A stretch of DNA of 60,570 nucleotides from Thiohalocapsa sp. (GCA_021736785.1 JAIPFF010000031.1:1-60570); one strand, 5' to 3'; counted from the stretch's first letter, positions 25,765 to 34,375 are shown. Numbers and translations are program-made. The notes: generated by a model not told the origin, from the sequence alone.

Positions 25765-28107
25765 CTACACATCGTCGGGGTCGTCGTAGAGCGACGACAC
25801 GCGCCGCGCCAGGTCGTGCCCGGCGTCGCGCAGTCGGCGCTCGATGTCCTCGGCAAGCGCGCGCTCGTCCATGCCCCGGGTCGCGCCGCCTTCGATATTG
25901 ATCGTGATCGGCACCGAAATTGGCCCGGGCGTCGCTCGGGTGGCGCTGGACGCGGCCGGGCTCGGGGCCATGGCGGCGTCGAGCGCAGCATCGCGCGGGC
26001 CGCGGGTGCGCAGTGCGGCGGCTTTGGCCTCCCAGGCGTCGATCGGCACGACGGATTCGAGCGGCGGCAAGGTGCGCACGGCGGCGGTGCGGGCCTGCAG
26101 CTCGGCGAGCGGTGCGCCCGGGCCGGCGGGGATCGCACTCGCGAAGGCCGGCGCCAACGCCATCGGCACCGCGGCCAGTGCCCCGGCGACGCGGCGCACT
26201 TGCTGCATGGGTCGATCCGTCGCAGCATGGATACCGCGCTGCAGTCCGGCCATCAGGTGCTCGCCGATCTGCGCGAAGACGACGGATGGCGACTGTACGC
26301 CAAGTGCACCTTTTGCGGCGCCGACCACGCCAGCGGCGGCGCCCCGGACCGCATCCCAGGCGCCCGAGGCGGCGCGCTTGATGCCGTCGATCAGCCCGCG
26401 CATCAGGTTGGCGCCGATCTCGCGCAACGTGTCGATGCTCAGGATCCGCCGAAGCGTATCGAGGATGCCTTGCGCCACGTTCTCGATCATGCGCAGCACG
26501 CCACCGGCCAGCGCTTGGCCGCCGTCGATGAGCAGCTTGAGCGGGTGCGCGGTCGCCAACAGGTTGCGGATTCCCGAGATCAGCCCGGCGTCGAAGCCGG
26601 CCGTGATGCGGTCCCATAGTCCACCGAAATAGTCGGCCAGTGCATTCCAGCCGGCGGCGACGCTGGCAACAGGGTCAAAGCCCAGTTTTTCGATGAGCCA
26701 GCCCCAGGCGGCGCTTGCACTGGCAATCGTTTCCTCCCAGTGCGTGAACACGTAGACGGCGCCGCCGATGGTCGCGGCCAGGGCCAACAGCGGCCCGAGC
26801 CCGACCGCTGCCACGGCGCCCAGCGCACCGAGCGCGGCGCTCAGTCCTCCCGCACCGAAAGACAGAATGCCCATGATGCCGGCAATACCCATCAGCGCCG
26901 GCCCGGCGACCACCAACAGCCCGGCAATCGCGGCGGTGACGACGGCAATGTTGCCGGCCAGCTTCGGGTTGGCCTCGATCCAGGCGCCGATGCGGTCGAT
27001 CATCGGCCCGAATCGCTCGGTCAGCTCGACGATGACGGGTAGCAGCGCGTCGCCGATCTTGCGCTGTAGCCCGGTCAAGCGATTCGCGATCAGTTCCAGC
27101 TTGTTGCGGGTCGTGTCGGATCGGGCCGCGAATTCGGCCTGCATGCTGCCGGCGTAGCGGGTCTCGTCTGCGACCATGCCCAGGGCGGCGCGGTACTGGC
27201 CCAGGTTGCCGGCCAACAGACTGATGTCGTCGGCGTATTCGAGGCCGAACAGGTCCGACAGCGCCCCGGCGCGCGATTGCTTGTCCAGGCGACCAAGGGT
27301 ATCGAGGAACCCGGACAGCGCGGCCTGTGCGTCTTCGCCGATGGATTGTTCCAGGCGCTCGGCGTCGAGCCCCAAGTCGGCGAGTGCGTCGCGGAACTTC
27401 GCGCTCTGTTTGCTCGCGGTCTGCAGCTTGCCGAGAAGCGCATTGATTCCCGTGGCCGCAACCTCGGGTGTCTTGCCGAGCGCGATCATGGTTGCGCTCA
27501 GGGCCGCTGCCTGTGTCTCGACCAAACCGAATTGCCGCGCGACGCCGCCGACCCGCTGCGTGGCCTCGACAATCTCGCTCGCCTTGGCGGCACTGTTGTT
27601 CGATAGGTGGTTGATCGCATCGCCGAGTCGGCCGATTGCCGGAATCGGAATATCGTAGACATTGGCCAGCTTGGCGAAGGACTCACCGGCCAGCTCCGGC
27701 AACATGTCGAACGCGATGGACGCGACGGCGACTTGCCGGGTGTAGTCCGGCAGGTCCGGCGCCTCGATGCCCAACTGGCCGCCGGCCGCGGTGATCTGCG
27801 CCAGCTCCGACGCCATCAGCGGAATATCCCGCGTCAACCCTTCGATTTGCGACTGCAGGCGGTCGAGCCCGGCGGGTGTCTCGAAGTCCACCACCTTCGC
27901 AACGTCGGCCATCGCGTCTTCCAGGCGCATCGACGCTTCGGCGGCATTCTGCAGCGGCCCGAGCATTTGTTGGCCGGCGGCGCTGGCGCCCATGCCGATC
28001 ATGCTCAGGCGGGCGCCCGTGCGCTCAAGCTGGCGCTGCACGCCTTGCAGCGGTGCGGTCAGGCGATTTACGAGCCCGACAATTACTTCAACGTTGAGTT
28101 GCGCCAT
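25765..28107 (-). CDS. Phage tail tape measure protein (TP901 type)
   Basis: A 780-residue protein. The N-terminal 350 residues are the TP901 tape-measure core (ASMRLEDAMADVAKVVDF, then MALGK-type helices such as ALSATMIALGKTPEVAATG). Two long hydrophobic segments follow around residues 385-470 (AVVTAAIAGLLVVAGPALMG; LAATIGGAVYVFTHWEE), then a helical C-terminus. In tailed phages this protein sets tail length and acts in DNA ejection. At 780 residues it would specify a moderately long tail. The element has no tail tube, sheath or baseplate genes, so it may be used to adapt tails of a helper phage. ATG 28107 is preceded by GAGG. Confidence 0.93.
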   Translation of the reverse strand: MAQLNVEVIVGLVNRLTAPLQGVQRQLERTGARLSMIGMGASAAGQQMLGPLQNAAEASMRLEDAMADVAKVVDFETPAGLDRLQSQIEGLTRDIPLMASELAQITAAGGQLGIEAPDLPDYTRQVAVASIAFDMLPELAGESFAKLANVYDIPIPAIGRLGDAINHLSNNSAAKASEIVEATQRVGGVARQFGLVETQAAALSATMIALGKTPEVAATGINALLGKLQTASKQSAKFRDALADLGLDAERLEQSIGEDAQAALSGFLDTLGRLDKQSRAGALSDLFGLEYADDISLLAGNLGQYRAALGMVADETRYAGSMQAEFAARSDTTRNKLELIANRLTGLQRKIGDALLPVIVELTERFGPMIDRIGAWIEANPKLAGNIAVVTAAIAGLLVVAGPALMGIAGIMGILSFGAGGLSAALGALGAVAAVGLGPLLALAATIGGAVYVFTHWEETIASASAAWGWLIEKLGFDPVASVAAGWNALADYFGGLWDRITAGFDAGLISGIRNLLATAHPLKLLIDGGQALAGGVLRMIENVAQGILDTLRRILSIDTLREIGANLMRGLIDGIKRAASGAWDAVRGAAAGVVGAAKGALGVQSPSVVFAQIGEHLMAGLQRGIHAATDRPMQQVRRVAGALAAVPMALAPAFASAIPAGPGAPLAELQARTAAVRTLPPLESVVPIDAWEAKAAALRTRGPRDAALDAAMAPSPAASSATRATPGPISVPITINIEGGATRGMDERALAEDIERRLRDAGHDLARRVSSLYDDPDDV

Positions 28108-28193
28108 GGTGTGGCCTCACTTGGGTGCGGCCGCCCGCGGCGGCCTGCGGGAGAAGGGGCCGCCCGGCGCGATGCCGGACGGCGGGTGTAGGT

Positions 28194-28219
28194 GCGCCCG
28201 AGCCCCGAGACTCGGGCGC
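28194..28219. other. Perfect 9-bp hairpin in capsid-tape measure gap
   Basis: GCGCCCGAG and CTCGGGCGC pair around an 8-base loop in the 206-base gap between the capsid and tape measure genes. No T run follows on the minus strand, so it may be a processing or attenuation structure and not a full terminator. The rest of the gap holds no gene. Confidence 0.6.
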
Positions 28220-28313
28220 GGCGCCGCCATAAGGGCCGCGAGGCGGCAAGCGCGGTAACAACCCGCCACGATGGAGAGCAGCAGAACGGGTCCCCGGGGA
28301 ACGGTTAGCTGAA

Positions 28314-29462
28314 TTAGCTGAAGTCGATCCGAACCGCGTGCGTGCTCAGCGGCGCAATCACGGCGTCATGGATGATGCGCAAGCCCCAGCCATCGGGATT
28401 GCTGACAGCCTTAATTTGGACCTCGTTGTGTCTGCGACCGTCCAGCAGCCCGAGGCCAAATACCGGGCGGATATTCGGGTCGGGAAGCAGGTAGCCCGAC
28501 TCCAGCCGGCTGTCCGCAAAGATCGTCAGCCCGGCGCGGTCTGCCAGCTCCAGCAACGTTACGTTGTACTCAAGCCACGCGGGGATCATCAGCACCTTGC
28601 CGCGCAACTGCAGGTTCGCGCCGTGCATGGTTTTCATCTGGCGCAGGCGCTCTCCGGCGTTGCCGATGACTTCCGTGGTCGAGCCCGGGCCGTTGCCGAT
28701 GTTGCCGCGGTCGGCGGCGAACATCGCCAATCCGTCATACAGCGTCGGGCCGGCGCCGCCGTTGGCGGTCAGCATGGCAATGAACGCATCGCGCTCCGAG
28801 CGATAGCGGGCCGCGTCCAGCTCGCGCACCATGGCACCGAGCAAGCCCCATTCGCCGTTGATGACCGATTCTCGCGTGAAGGTCGCACGGGCGGCCTTCG
28901 TGTCCAGCGTCACCCTCTCGCCCAGCATCGTCATTGCGAACGGCGCGATTTGGTTGTGCTCGCTCTTGTCGGACAGGTCGCCGGCCTCGATGCGCGGCGC
29001 CGTCGCGGTTCGGAAGTCGCTCAGCGGGAACTTGTACAGCACCGCTTCGTGCTCCGGCGTCTGCGCGCTCGTTGCGTTCAGCAGCTCGACGGCAGCGAAC
29101 TGGGCGGCGTCGATCAGATCAGCCGAGGACCAGGCGGCGCGGCGCGTCGTTGTCTGGTTGTTGGCGCGGCGCGCGACGTCGCGATGCAGCTTGGCCACCG
29201 CCGGATCGTCGAGAACAGCCTGCGGCAGCGGCCCCGGCGCGCCCTCATCGCCTCGGAATCCGCGCGCGAACATCGCAAGGTCTTCGCCTCGCGCGCCCGC
29301 CACGTCCAGGCGCCGCGCCATCGGGTGCACGTTGCGCGCGGGGGCGCCCATGGCAACGCGCAACGTGTCCCTGATGATCTCGCGGCGGTCGCCCTCCGGC
29401 AGCAACCAAACATCATGCGGCAGCGCGGCCAGCGGCTCGGCGCGTTGTGGTTGATTGCGCAT
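28314..29462 (-). CDS. Phage major capsid protein (Mu gpT-like)
   Basis: A 382-residue head protein resembling the capsid half of gpT-type or protease/capsid fusion proteins. Recognisable regions are the helical N-terminal part, the SDFRTATAPRIEAGDL shell-fold entry, TLDTKAARATFTRESVING, and the C-terminal ADSRLESGYLLPDPNIRPVF strand region. No protease domain is attached. Its ATG overlaps the stop of the 82-aa gene (TAATG). Encoding its own shell is unusual for a small satellite and would allow a capsid sized for an 11.7-kb genome (inference). Confidence 0.85.
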   Translation of the reverse strand: MRNQPQRAEPLAALPHDVWLLPEGDRREIIRDTLRVAMGAPARNVHPMARRLDVAGARGEDLAMFARGFRGDEGAPGPLPQAVLDDPAVAKLHRDVARRANNQTTTRRAAWSSADLIDAAQFAAVELLNATSAQTPEHEAVLYKFPLSDFRTATAPRIEAGDLSDKSEHNQIAPFAMTMLGERVTLDTKAARATFTRESVINGEWGLLGAMVRELDAARYRSERDAFIAMLTANGGAGPTLYDGLAMFAADRGNIGNGPGSTTEVIGNAGERLRQMKTMHGANLQLRGKVLMIPAWLEYNVTLLELADRAGLTIFADSRLESGYLLPDPNIRPVFGLGLLDGRRHNEVQIKAVSNPDGWGLRIIHDAVIAPLSTHAVRIDFS

Positions 29463-29710
29463 TATCCCTCCCGAACAGCCTGTTCGAGCGTCGAGAAGTG
29501 TCGGCCGTTGACGGTGAAGCCGCCTTTGGCATTCGGGACCGCGAGGCGACCGCCGCGCGGCGGTTGCGGCCAGAACACGGGCTCGGGGTTGCCGGCGCCG
29601 TAGTTGACGCGGAACGCCACGATATGCGCTTCCGAGATAGATCCGCTCTTTTCGAGCACGCTCACAACCGGCAGGTCGGCGGGCGCTGGAACAATGGTGA
29701 ATTCGGCCAT
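29462..29710 (-). CDS. Small phage protein upstream of capsid gene
   Basis: An 82-residue protein (begins MAEFTIVPAPADLPVVSVLE) of unknown function. It contains an Arg/Gly/Pro turn region (WPQPPRGGRLAVPNAKGG) and ends with FSTLEQAVREG. It overlaps the capsid gene by one base, so it may be a capsid decoration or scaffolding partner, but there is no motif to show this. RBS-like AAGG precedes the ATG. Confidence 0.65.
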   Translation of the reverse strand: MAEFTIVPAPADLPVVSVLEKSGSISEAHIVAFRVNYGAGNPEPVFWPQPPRGGRLAVPNAKGGFTVNGRHFSTLEQAVREG

Positions 29711-29743
29711 GAAGGTTTCCTTGGGGTCGGTGTAGGGTCCAAG

Positions 29744-30172
29744 TTACGCGGCGTTCCGTGAAATCTCATCGGCTTTGATTTCGCTGGCGTGCGTCGTCCA
29801 GCGATCGCGCAGGATGTTGAAGATTTGCCGAGCGCCGGGCAGCTTCGCGCACCGCTCGGCTTCGGCGAGCAGCTCGTCTACCAGGGCCGCCTGACCTTCG
29901 GCCGGGTGTCGGCGCCGATGCAGGCGCGCGGCCCGATCGGCGAGCACTTGCGCGCGACGCCACAACGAAGCGGCGGGCATGTCCAGGGCGAGCGCGGCCT
30001 GCAGGATGTATTTATCGCGCTGGCGTAGCGCTCCGGGTCCCGAGATCCCGAGGGCGGCGTCGGCCGGCAAGCCGTGCGTGATCCCGCGGGCGGCGTCGGC
30101 GAGCCAGCGCGCAAGATCGGGGTCGATGTCGGCCAGCTCGCCGGCCGCGGCGCGAAGTCGGTCAAGCGTCAT
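29744..30172 (-). CDS. Phage-type helical protein of unknown function
   Basis: A 142-residue, largely helical, Arg- and Ala-rich protein beginning MTLDRLRAAAGELADIDPDL. Central positively charged helices (RRAQVLADRAARLHRRRHP) suggest nucleic-acid contact. ATG 30172 has GGAGG nine bases upstream. It overlaps the end of the TerS-like gene by 11 bases. No family recognised. Confidence 0.65.
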   Translation of the reverse strand: MTLDRLRAAAGELADIDPDLARWLADAARGITHGLPADAALGISGPGALRQRDKYILQAALALDMPAASLWRRAQVLADRAARLHRRRHPAEGQAALVDELLAEAERCAKLPGARQIFNILRDRWTTHASEIKADEISRNAA

Positions 30173-30698
30173 GGTTGGAATCCTCCGGGGCCGTGGTCGC
30201 CGCAAGCGCGTCTAACCGATCCGCTGCATCGGTCAGCACGGCGCGGATACGCTCATCGAGTAGCGAACGCACTCTCGCCGGGTCGGACTCGGCGGCGAGC
30301 TCCGGCGCCAACTGCAGCAGGTTCTCGATGGATTGGCGGAACGCGGCGCCCACCTCGGTAGCGCCGGCCTCGATCGCCCGGCGGTCCACCAGCGCCCCGG
30401 CGGTGCGGGCCTCCCGCAGCTCGGCAAGATTGGCCTCGTGGAATTCGCGCTTCGCCCGGGCGCGGGCGATGTCGTGGCTATCGACAGTCGCCGCGGGCGG
30501 GGGCGTGCGCACGCGCTCGGCGTTCGCAATCCACTGCGCGTCGGCCGCGTCGGGCCGGATCAGGACACGCTGGCCGGCCTTGACCAGCGCGTCCCCGGAG
30601 AGGCGGCCCGACTGGATGGCGCGTTGGACCGATGACCGCCCGACACCGCGGCGGCGCGCATACTCTGCCTGTGACACAAGCTCAGATTTCACGTCCAT
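30162..30698 (-). CDS. Nu1/terminase-small-subunit-like HTH protein
   Basis: A 178-residue protein with an N-terminal MerR/Nu1-like winged helix-turn-helix (VSQAEYARRRGVGRSSVQRA), a basic linker (HDIARARAKREFHEANL) and a helical C-terminal domain. This is the usual layout of phage DNA-packaging protein Nu1/DUF1441 small terminases, which recognise the packaging site. No large terminase is encoded here, so if it is TerS-like it would have to work with a helper phage's TerL, as in satellite redirection of packaging. Confidence 0.7.
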   Translation of the reverse strand: MDVKSELVSQAEYARRRGVGRSSVQRAIQSGRLSGDALVKAGQRVLIRPDAADAQWIANAERVRTPPPAATVDSHDIARARAKREFHEANLAELREARTAGALVDRRAIEAGATEVGAAFRQSIENLLQLAPELAAESDPARVRSLLDERIRAVLTDAADRLDALAATTAPEDSNHDA

Positions 30699-30782
30699 AA
30701 TAGTACCTAAGTGCCCGTTGCATTAAGGAAAAGCTCTGTCCCTAGCGGAATTCCGCGGCTCAGCGCACCGCATAGGGGAACG

Positions 30783-31163
30783 CTAAGAAGGACCCGCGAT
30801 CGATAGTCCTTCGCTATCGACGGCGAACAGCGCCCGCCGGACTGCGTTCATGCGCACCGCGTCGGTACCGGGGGCGAAGCGCACCGCCAGCCGGCTGTCC
30901 ACCAGGGCCAGATCGGAGACCGCAGCACCGAGCCCGGCAGCGGCAAGCCTCGCGCGGGCCTGATCCAGCGTGGCGGGGGCATCGCCGGGCGGCGCCGGCT
31001 CGGGACTGGTGCGCTTGAACAGCGGCGGGCGCTCGAAGCGTTGGCATGTCGAGAGACTGCGGAATGTGACCTTGCGAGCCCGAAGGCAGAAGCGCTGGCC
31101 GGTGTAGTGGCGGCAGTCGGTGCAGCGCACACGCGGGCGGTCGGCGTCTCGGCGGCTCATCAT
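30783..31163 (-). CDS. Small Cys4 zinc-finger-like phage protein
   Basis: A 126-residue protein. The N-terminal 45 residues hold four Cys in the pattern C-x2-C...C...C (VRCTDCRHYTGQRFC, then STCQRF), likely one zinc site. The C-terminal half resembles a short alpha/beta fold (DSRLAVRFAPGTDAVRMNAV). Its ATG overlaps the stop of the 85-aa gene. Function unknown; similar small zinc proteins occur in phage replication and early regions. Confidence 0.65.
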   Translation of the reverse strand: MMSRRDADRPRVRCTDCRHYTGQRFCLRARKVTFRSLSTCQRFERPPLFKRTSPEPAPPGDAPATLDQARARLAAAGLGAAVSDLALVDSRLAVRFAPGTDAVRMNAVRRALFAVDSEGLSIAGPS

Positions 31164-31417
31164 TCCGGAGTGTTCTGCGTCGGCCCGCAGACGGGCGGTG
31201 CATCTGCGCCGGCATCTCGCACAGCGGCCGCCAGTTCGGAAACGGCATCCGCGATGTGCATCAAGGAGGCCGTCATACCCATGACGGCTTCAGTTAGCGA
31301 CCCGACGTGGCCGCCGGCCGCGTCTTGTCCCGGCGTGCCGACGAACGGCGTGATGGCATCGGCGATACGTTGGCCGGCCGCTTCAACGGCCTGGATGGTT
31401 TCATCGTGGTTAGTCAT
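31160..31417 (-). CDS. Small conserved-type phage protein
   Basis: An 85-residue helical protein (begins MTNHDETIQAVEAAGQRIAD) with amphipathic repeats ending DAVSELAAAVRDAGAD. GGAGG precedes the ATG. It is the first gene after the origin-like region and overlaps the next gene by four bases. Function unknown. Confidence 0.65.
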   Translation of the reverse strand: MTNHDETIQAVEAAGQRIADAITPFVGTPGQDAAGGHVGSLTEAVMGMTASLMHIADAVSELAAAVRDAGADAPPVCGPTQNTPE

Positions 31418-31440
31418 TGGCGTTGCCTCCGGGGTTGAAG

Positions 31441-31658
31441 TGTCGCAACTGTCGCAACTGTCGCAGGGGGTGCGGCATTTGAGATTGCCCCCTCGATAGC
31501 CCGATCTGTCGCGATTCCGAGAAAAAAATTAAGGTTTGAATCCTATTTCTAAGGGGTGTTGCGACAGTTGCGACAGTTGCGACAGTTGGCGCCATGTCGC
31601 GCCGTTGCTGGCCTCGCAGAACCCCAACTGTCGCAACCCGTCAGCGACACTTTGCGAC
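31441..31658. other. Origin-like region: inverted iteron clusters flanking AT-rich DNA
   Basis: Three tandem copies of TGTCGCAAC (31441-31467, the third degenerate) face three perfect tandem GTTGCGACA copies (31558-31584). The 90 bases between them include an AT-rich core (about 31513-31554). Further copies occur at 31629-31637 and in related form at 31651-31658. The site lies directly 3' of the DUF3987 replication gene, the position of iteron-flanked AT-rich origins downstream of rep in staphylococcal pathogenicity-island satellites. Use as origin is inferred. Confidence 0.7.
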
Positions 31659-31661
31659 ACT

Positions 31662-33230
31662 TCAAGATGCCTTCCTTTTCAGCAGCTTAGGGTTGATCTT
31701 CACGCGCTTCTGCTTGCCACTGTCGCAGCGGCGCAGGTGCCCAGCGTCCTCAAGGACCGCGATTGCGGAGTCCCTGCGTTGCTGGTCTCGGGTTGGGTTC
31801 GGCCCCAGTCGGCTGATCTCCCGCACGGGGATCTCGCCGGCCGCATCCACCAGCGGCGCGCCCTTGGCCGTCATCTCTGGTGCGCGCGTCGATAGCCAGC
31901 GCGACAGCTCGCGGGCGTCAACGATGTCCTGCGGCGCGTCGATGTCGAAGAAGATCCGGCGGGCCTCCGCAAGGTGCCACTGCGCGACACGGACTCCCGA
32001 CGCCATATGCCGTTCCTCGATTTCGCCGCCCGCGCCTCCTTGCTCGAAGACTTGGAATACCGCGGCGATGCGGCAGGCGTTTTCCGCGCTCTTGCTGGCC
32101 ACGTCTCGCACGTTGGCCAGCTCGCCGAACTCGCCGATGGCACGCTCGCCCGAGTCGTGATACTCGACGAACACGCGTTTTGCGCGCTCGCTAAGTTGCA
32201 TGACCGGCGGTGCCAGACGCATCAGGTGCCCCTGGTCTGGCCCCGTCTGATCGATAGGTAGGTCTCGCTCGAGCAACCGCAGGATTGCCGCGTCGAATGC
32301 GTCCAGCTCTGGCCAGTCGGCCGGCGGCTCGACGTATAGGCGCGTGCCCATGGTCGATGCTGGCCTCGCGAGCAGGAATCGAGCGACGAAGCCGATGTTT
32401 CTGGCGCCCCGCTCGATTAGCTTCGGGAACAGATCCGGCTGCATCATCAAGAACGCACTCACCCGCCGGCCTCGCAGCTCGGCAGTTGCCGCTTGTTTGC
32501 GCGTCGGGTTGTAGCTGCGGCCGTCCCACACGATGTTGAGCAGCGCGAGCAAGCTGGTTGCGGTGTCCTCGCCCATGCCGTGCGAGCCGACGAAGGCGCC
32601 GGCCTCGTCCGAGAACAACCCGCACGACGGCCAGCCGGTGGCGATGGCGTACTGCAGCGCGGCCGGTGTGGCGTCCTCGTAGGTCAGGACCGGCAGCGGT
32701 CGCACATAGACCGGGTTCTGCTGAAGATCCACCAAGCGCCGCTCCAGCCGCGTACATTCGGCGTCGGCTTCAGCCGAGTCCTTCGCAGCCTCCGCTGTCA
32801 GCTTCTTGCGCACGCTGTCCACGCGGGCCTGATGCGCCTTGCTCATGGCTAGAGAACGCAAATGCTCTGGATTGCGCGCGTCCCGCTCGGTGTCTTGCCA
32901 GTACCGCACCGCCCGACCGAACTGTTTGTCGGCCGCCGATTTGCGCTCGCCGGATTCGGCCAGGACCATCAGGTTCAAGCTTATCGGGGACACAAGGTGC
33001 CGGTTACGCGCCACGTTGGCGAGCGGTTGAGCGGCAAGCGCCATTTGCCCCAAGGCGGAGCTGGCCACCATGGGCATAGGTTGCCGCCCAAAGCTCTGGT
33101 ATTCCCAGATCGCCGAGCGCGCGGGCTCGGGGAACGCGTCAACGGGATACGGCTCGCAGTCGCCGGTGGATGAAAGGTCGGCCGGCTCTGGCCATTCTTC
33201 GGCGGGCATCTCGACGTGGTGAACCGCCAC
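31662..33230 (-). CDS. DUF3987 replication protein (primase-helicase-like)
   Basis: A 522-residue P-loop protein of the DUF3987/YfjI family found in phages and integrative elements. The nucleotide-binding loop is LAESGERKSAADKQF (about residues 89-104). A charged coiled segment follows (about 125-165) and the ATPase core carries SDEAGAFVGSHGMG as the Walker-B-like element. The basic C-terminal winged-helix-like end (SAIAVLEDAGHLRR ... KRVKINPKLLKRK) could bind the iterons just downstream. The GTG start overlaps the stop of the Toprim-like gene by one base. Probably the initiator/helicase for element replication. Confidence 0.85.
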   Translation of the reverse strand: MAVHHVEMPAEEWPEPADLSSTGDCEPYPVDAFPEPARSAIWEYQSFGRQPMPMVASSALGQMALAAQPLANVARNRHLVSPISLNLMVLAESGERKSAADKQFGRAVRYWQDTERDARNPEHLRSLAMSKAHQARVDSVRKKLTAEAAKDSAEADAECTRLERRLVDLQQNPVYVRPLPVLTYEDATPAALQYAIATGWPSCGLFSDEAGAFVGSHGMGEDTATSLLALLNIVWDGRSYNPTRKQAATAELRGRRVSAFLMMQPDLFPKLIERGARNIGFVARFLLARPASTMGTRLYVEPPADWPELDAFDAAILRLLERDLPIDQTGPDQGHLMRLAPPVMQLSERAKRVFVEYHDSGERAIGEFGELANVRDVASKSAENACRIAAVFQVFEQGGAGGEIEERHMASGVRVAQWHLAEARRIFFDIDAPQDIVDARELSRWLSTRAPEMTAKGAPLVDAAGEIPVREISRLGPNPTRDQQRRDSAIAVLEDAGHLRRCDSGKQKRVKINPKLLKRKAS

Positions 33231-33631
33231 TATGCCGCCTCCCGCGCCCTGTACACGTCCATCTCGCGGTTGCCGCGGTGATCCACGGTCAGGACCATCC
33301 TTGCGCCGGCCTGGACCAGCTCGGCGGCGGCCTGGTGGACGTGCACGGGATCGGCGTCGGCGTAGTACGCCACCAGGACCTCGCGGCCGGCGAAGTCCCT
33401 CCAGTCGATAGCGGCGGGATCAGCGTCGAGCGGCAGTACGGCGGTCAATCGATGCGGCCAGTCGCCGCGCTCGTCCCACTGGCGCGCAAGATCCCAGCCG
33501 ACAGCGCCGACGATGACGCGGGCATCGCGCCCGGTGTTGTGTGCCGTGCGGCGGGCGTAGGGCGGGCGGCGGCGGATAGGCGCGCGGCTGTCTTTTTGTA
33601 CAGTGTCGGGGGGTGTGCTACCATCTGCCAT
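33230..33631 (-). CDS. Toprim-like small protein
   Basis: A 133-residue protein. After a basic N-terminal tail (APIRRRPPYARRTAH) the C-terminal 80 residues resemble the strand-helix order of a Toprim domain (AVLPLDADPAAIDW; REVLVAYYADADPVHVHQAA; AGARMVLTVDHRG), with an Asp-rich DADP in place of DxD. With the downstream DUF3987 ATPase it could form a split primase-helicase. ATG 33631 has AAGGAGG at ideal spacing; a longer open frame upstream is noncoding. Confidence 0.65.
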   Translation of the reverse strand: MADGSTPPDTVQKDSRAPIRRRPPYARRTAHNTGRDARVIVGAVGWDLARQWDERGDWPHRLTAVLPLDADPAAIDWRDFAGREVLVAYYADADPVHVHQAAAELVQAGARMVLTVDHRGNREMDVYRAREAA

Positions 33632-33774
33632 GTCGGCGCCCTCCTTGCGTCGTCGGCGTCGTCTTATCGTCTCTGAAGGCCCGCGCCGGTTTGGCGGCTT
33701 GCGCGGGCCTTCGCACGTCTGGCCATCGGCCTTGCCGTTTCTCGCGCCGAGCCCGGCGCCGGTCTGTCGATCGC

Positions 33775-34146
33775 CTAGCCATCCTCGGCGCCCTCCGCCA
33801 GGGCATCGAATGCCGACACGCGATCGGCGCCCGGGGCCGCGATATAGACGCATTCGGCGGCGGTCTCCGCCAACTCTCCGATCAGCGACCCGAGCGCGCG
33901 CACGGCCGGCGCGTCCAGGGCCTCATCGTCGGCGCCGGCCATCAGGCGCCCGACCGCAGCGAGCCCCGCGTGGATGACGTCGATCGCGGCGGCGGCGTCG
34001 TTCGCCATCCGGAGCAGGTCGTCGGTCGGGACCGGGTGCACGAACTTGCCGCGGCGCGGATCGAAGGTGCCGGCGCGCAGCGATGCGGCCGATCGGCGCG
34101 CGATGCTGGCGAGTGAGTGATACGGAGCGTGGTCGGTGGTGATCAT
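33775..34146 (-). CDS. Element protein of unknown function
   Basis: A 123-residue helical protein beginning MITTDHAPYHSLASIARRSA. It contains an N-terminal basic segment and a long acidic helical C-terminus (AETAAECVYIAAPGAD). Its ATG overlaps the stop of the AlpA-like gene (ATGA), so it is coexpressed with that regulator. No family recognised. Confidence 0.6.
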   Translation of the reverse strand: MITTDHAPYHSLASIARRSAASLRAGTFDPRRGKFVHPVPTDDLLRMANDAAAAIDVIHAGLAAVGRLMAGADDEALDAPAVRALGSLIGELAETAAECVYIAAPGADRVSAFDALAEGAEDG

Positions 34147-34343
34147 GCCGCGGCCTCCGATTCGCGGGCCTTAGCCCATTCGGTCAGCGCGGCGGGCGCA
34201 ACAAGGCGGCGGCGCCCGACCTTAAAGGTCTTGAGGCGGCCGGCGGCGATCTCTTGATATACGGTGGACCGGCCTAGACCAGTGGCCTGAACAACGTCAG
34301 GGATGGACAAGCCAACGGGTTCGATATGGCGAGTATGTTTCAT
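34143..34343 (-). CDS. AlpA-like excisionase/regulator
   Basis: A 66-residue winged-helix protein of the AlpA/MerR-like excisionase group: LSIPDVVQATGLGRSTVYQE is the recognition helix-turn-helix and AGRLKTFKVGRRRLVA the wing. AlpA proteins activate integrase/excision and satellite gene expression in several elements. The start codon abuts a hairpin whose loop holds the AGGAG ribosome binding site, suggesting translational control. Confidence 0.85.
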   Translation of the reverse strand: MKHTRHIEPVGLSIPDVVQATGLGRSTVYQEIAAGRLKTFKVGRRRLVAPAALTEWAKARESEAAA

Positions 34344-34375
34344 GTCCGCGTGCTCCTGTGTGGATGTACGCGGAC
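34344..34375 (-). promoter_or_regulatory. Hairpin sequestering the AlpA ribosome binding site
   Basis: GTCCGCGT and ACGCGGAC form an 8-bp inverted repeat with a 16-base loop. On the minus strand the loop contains AGGAG, and the 3' arm touches the ATG of the AlpA-like gene. It may be a protein operator or an RNA switch. Confidence 0.6.

Noticed and set aside
31441-31584. CRISPR-like array
   Set aside because: 9-bp units without spacers and in two orientations; no cas genes in the window.
31410-31595. 61-codon frame encoding VATVATVAT repeats
   Set aside because: It is the iteron DNA read as protein; the repeats are symmetric in DNA, which fits binding sites better.
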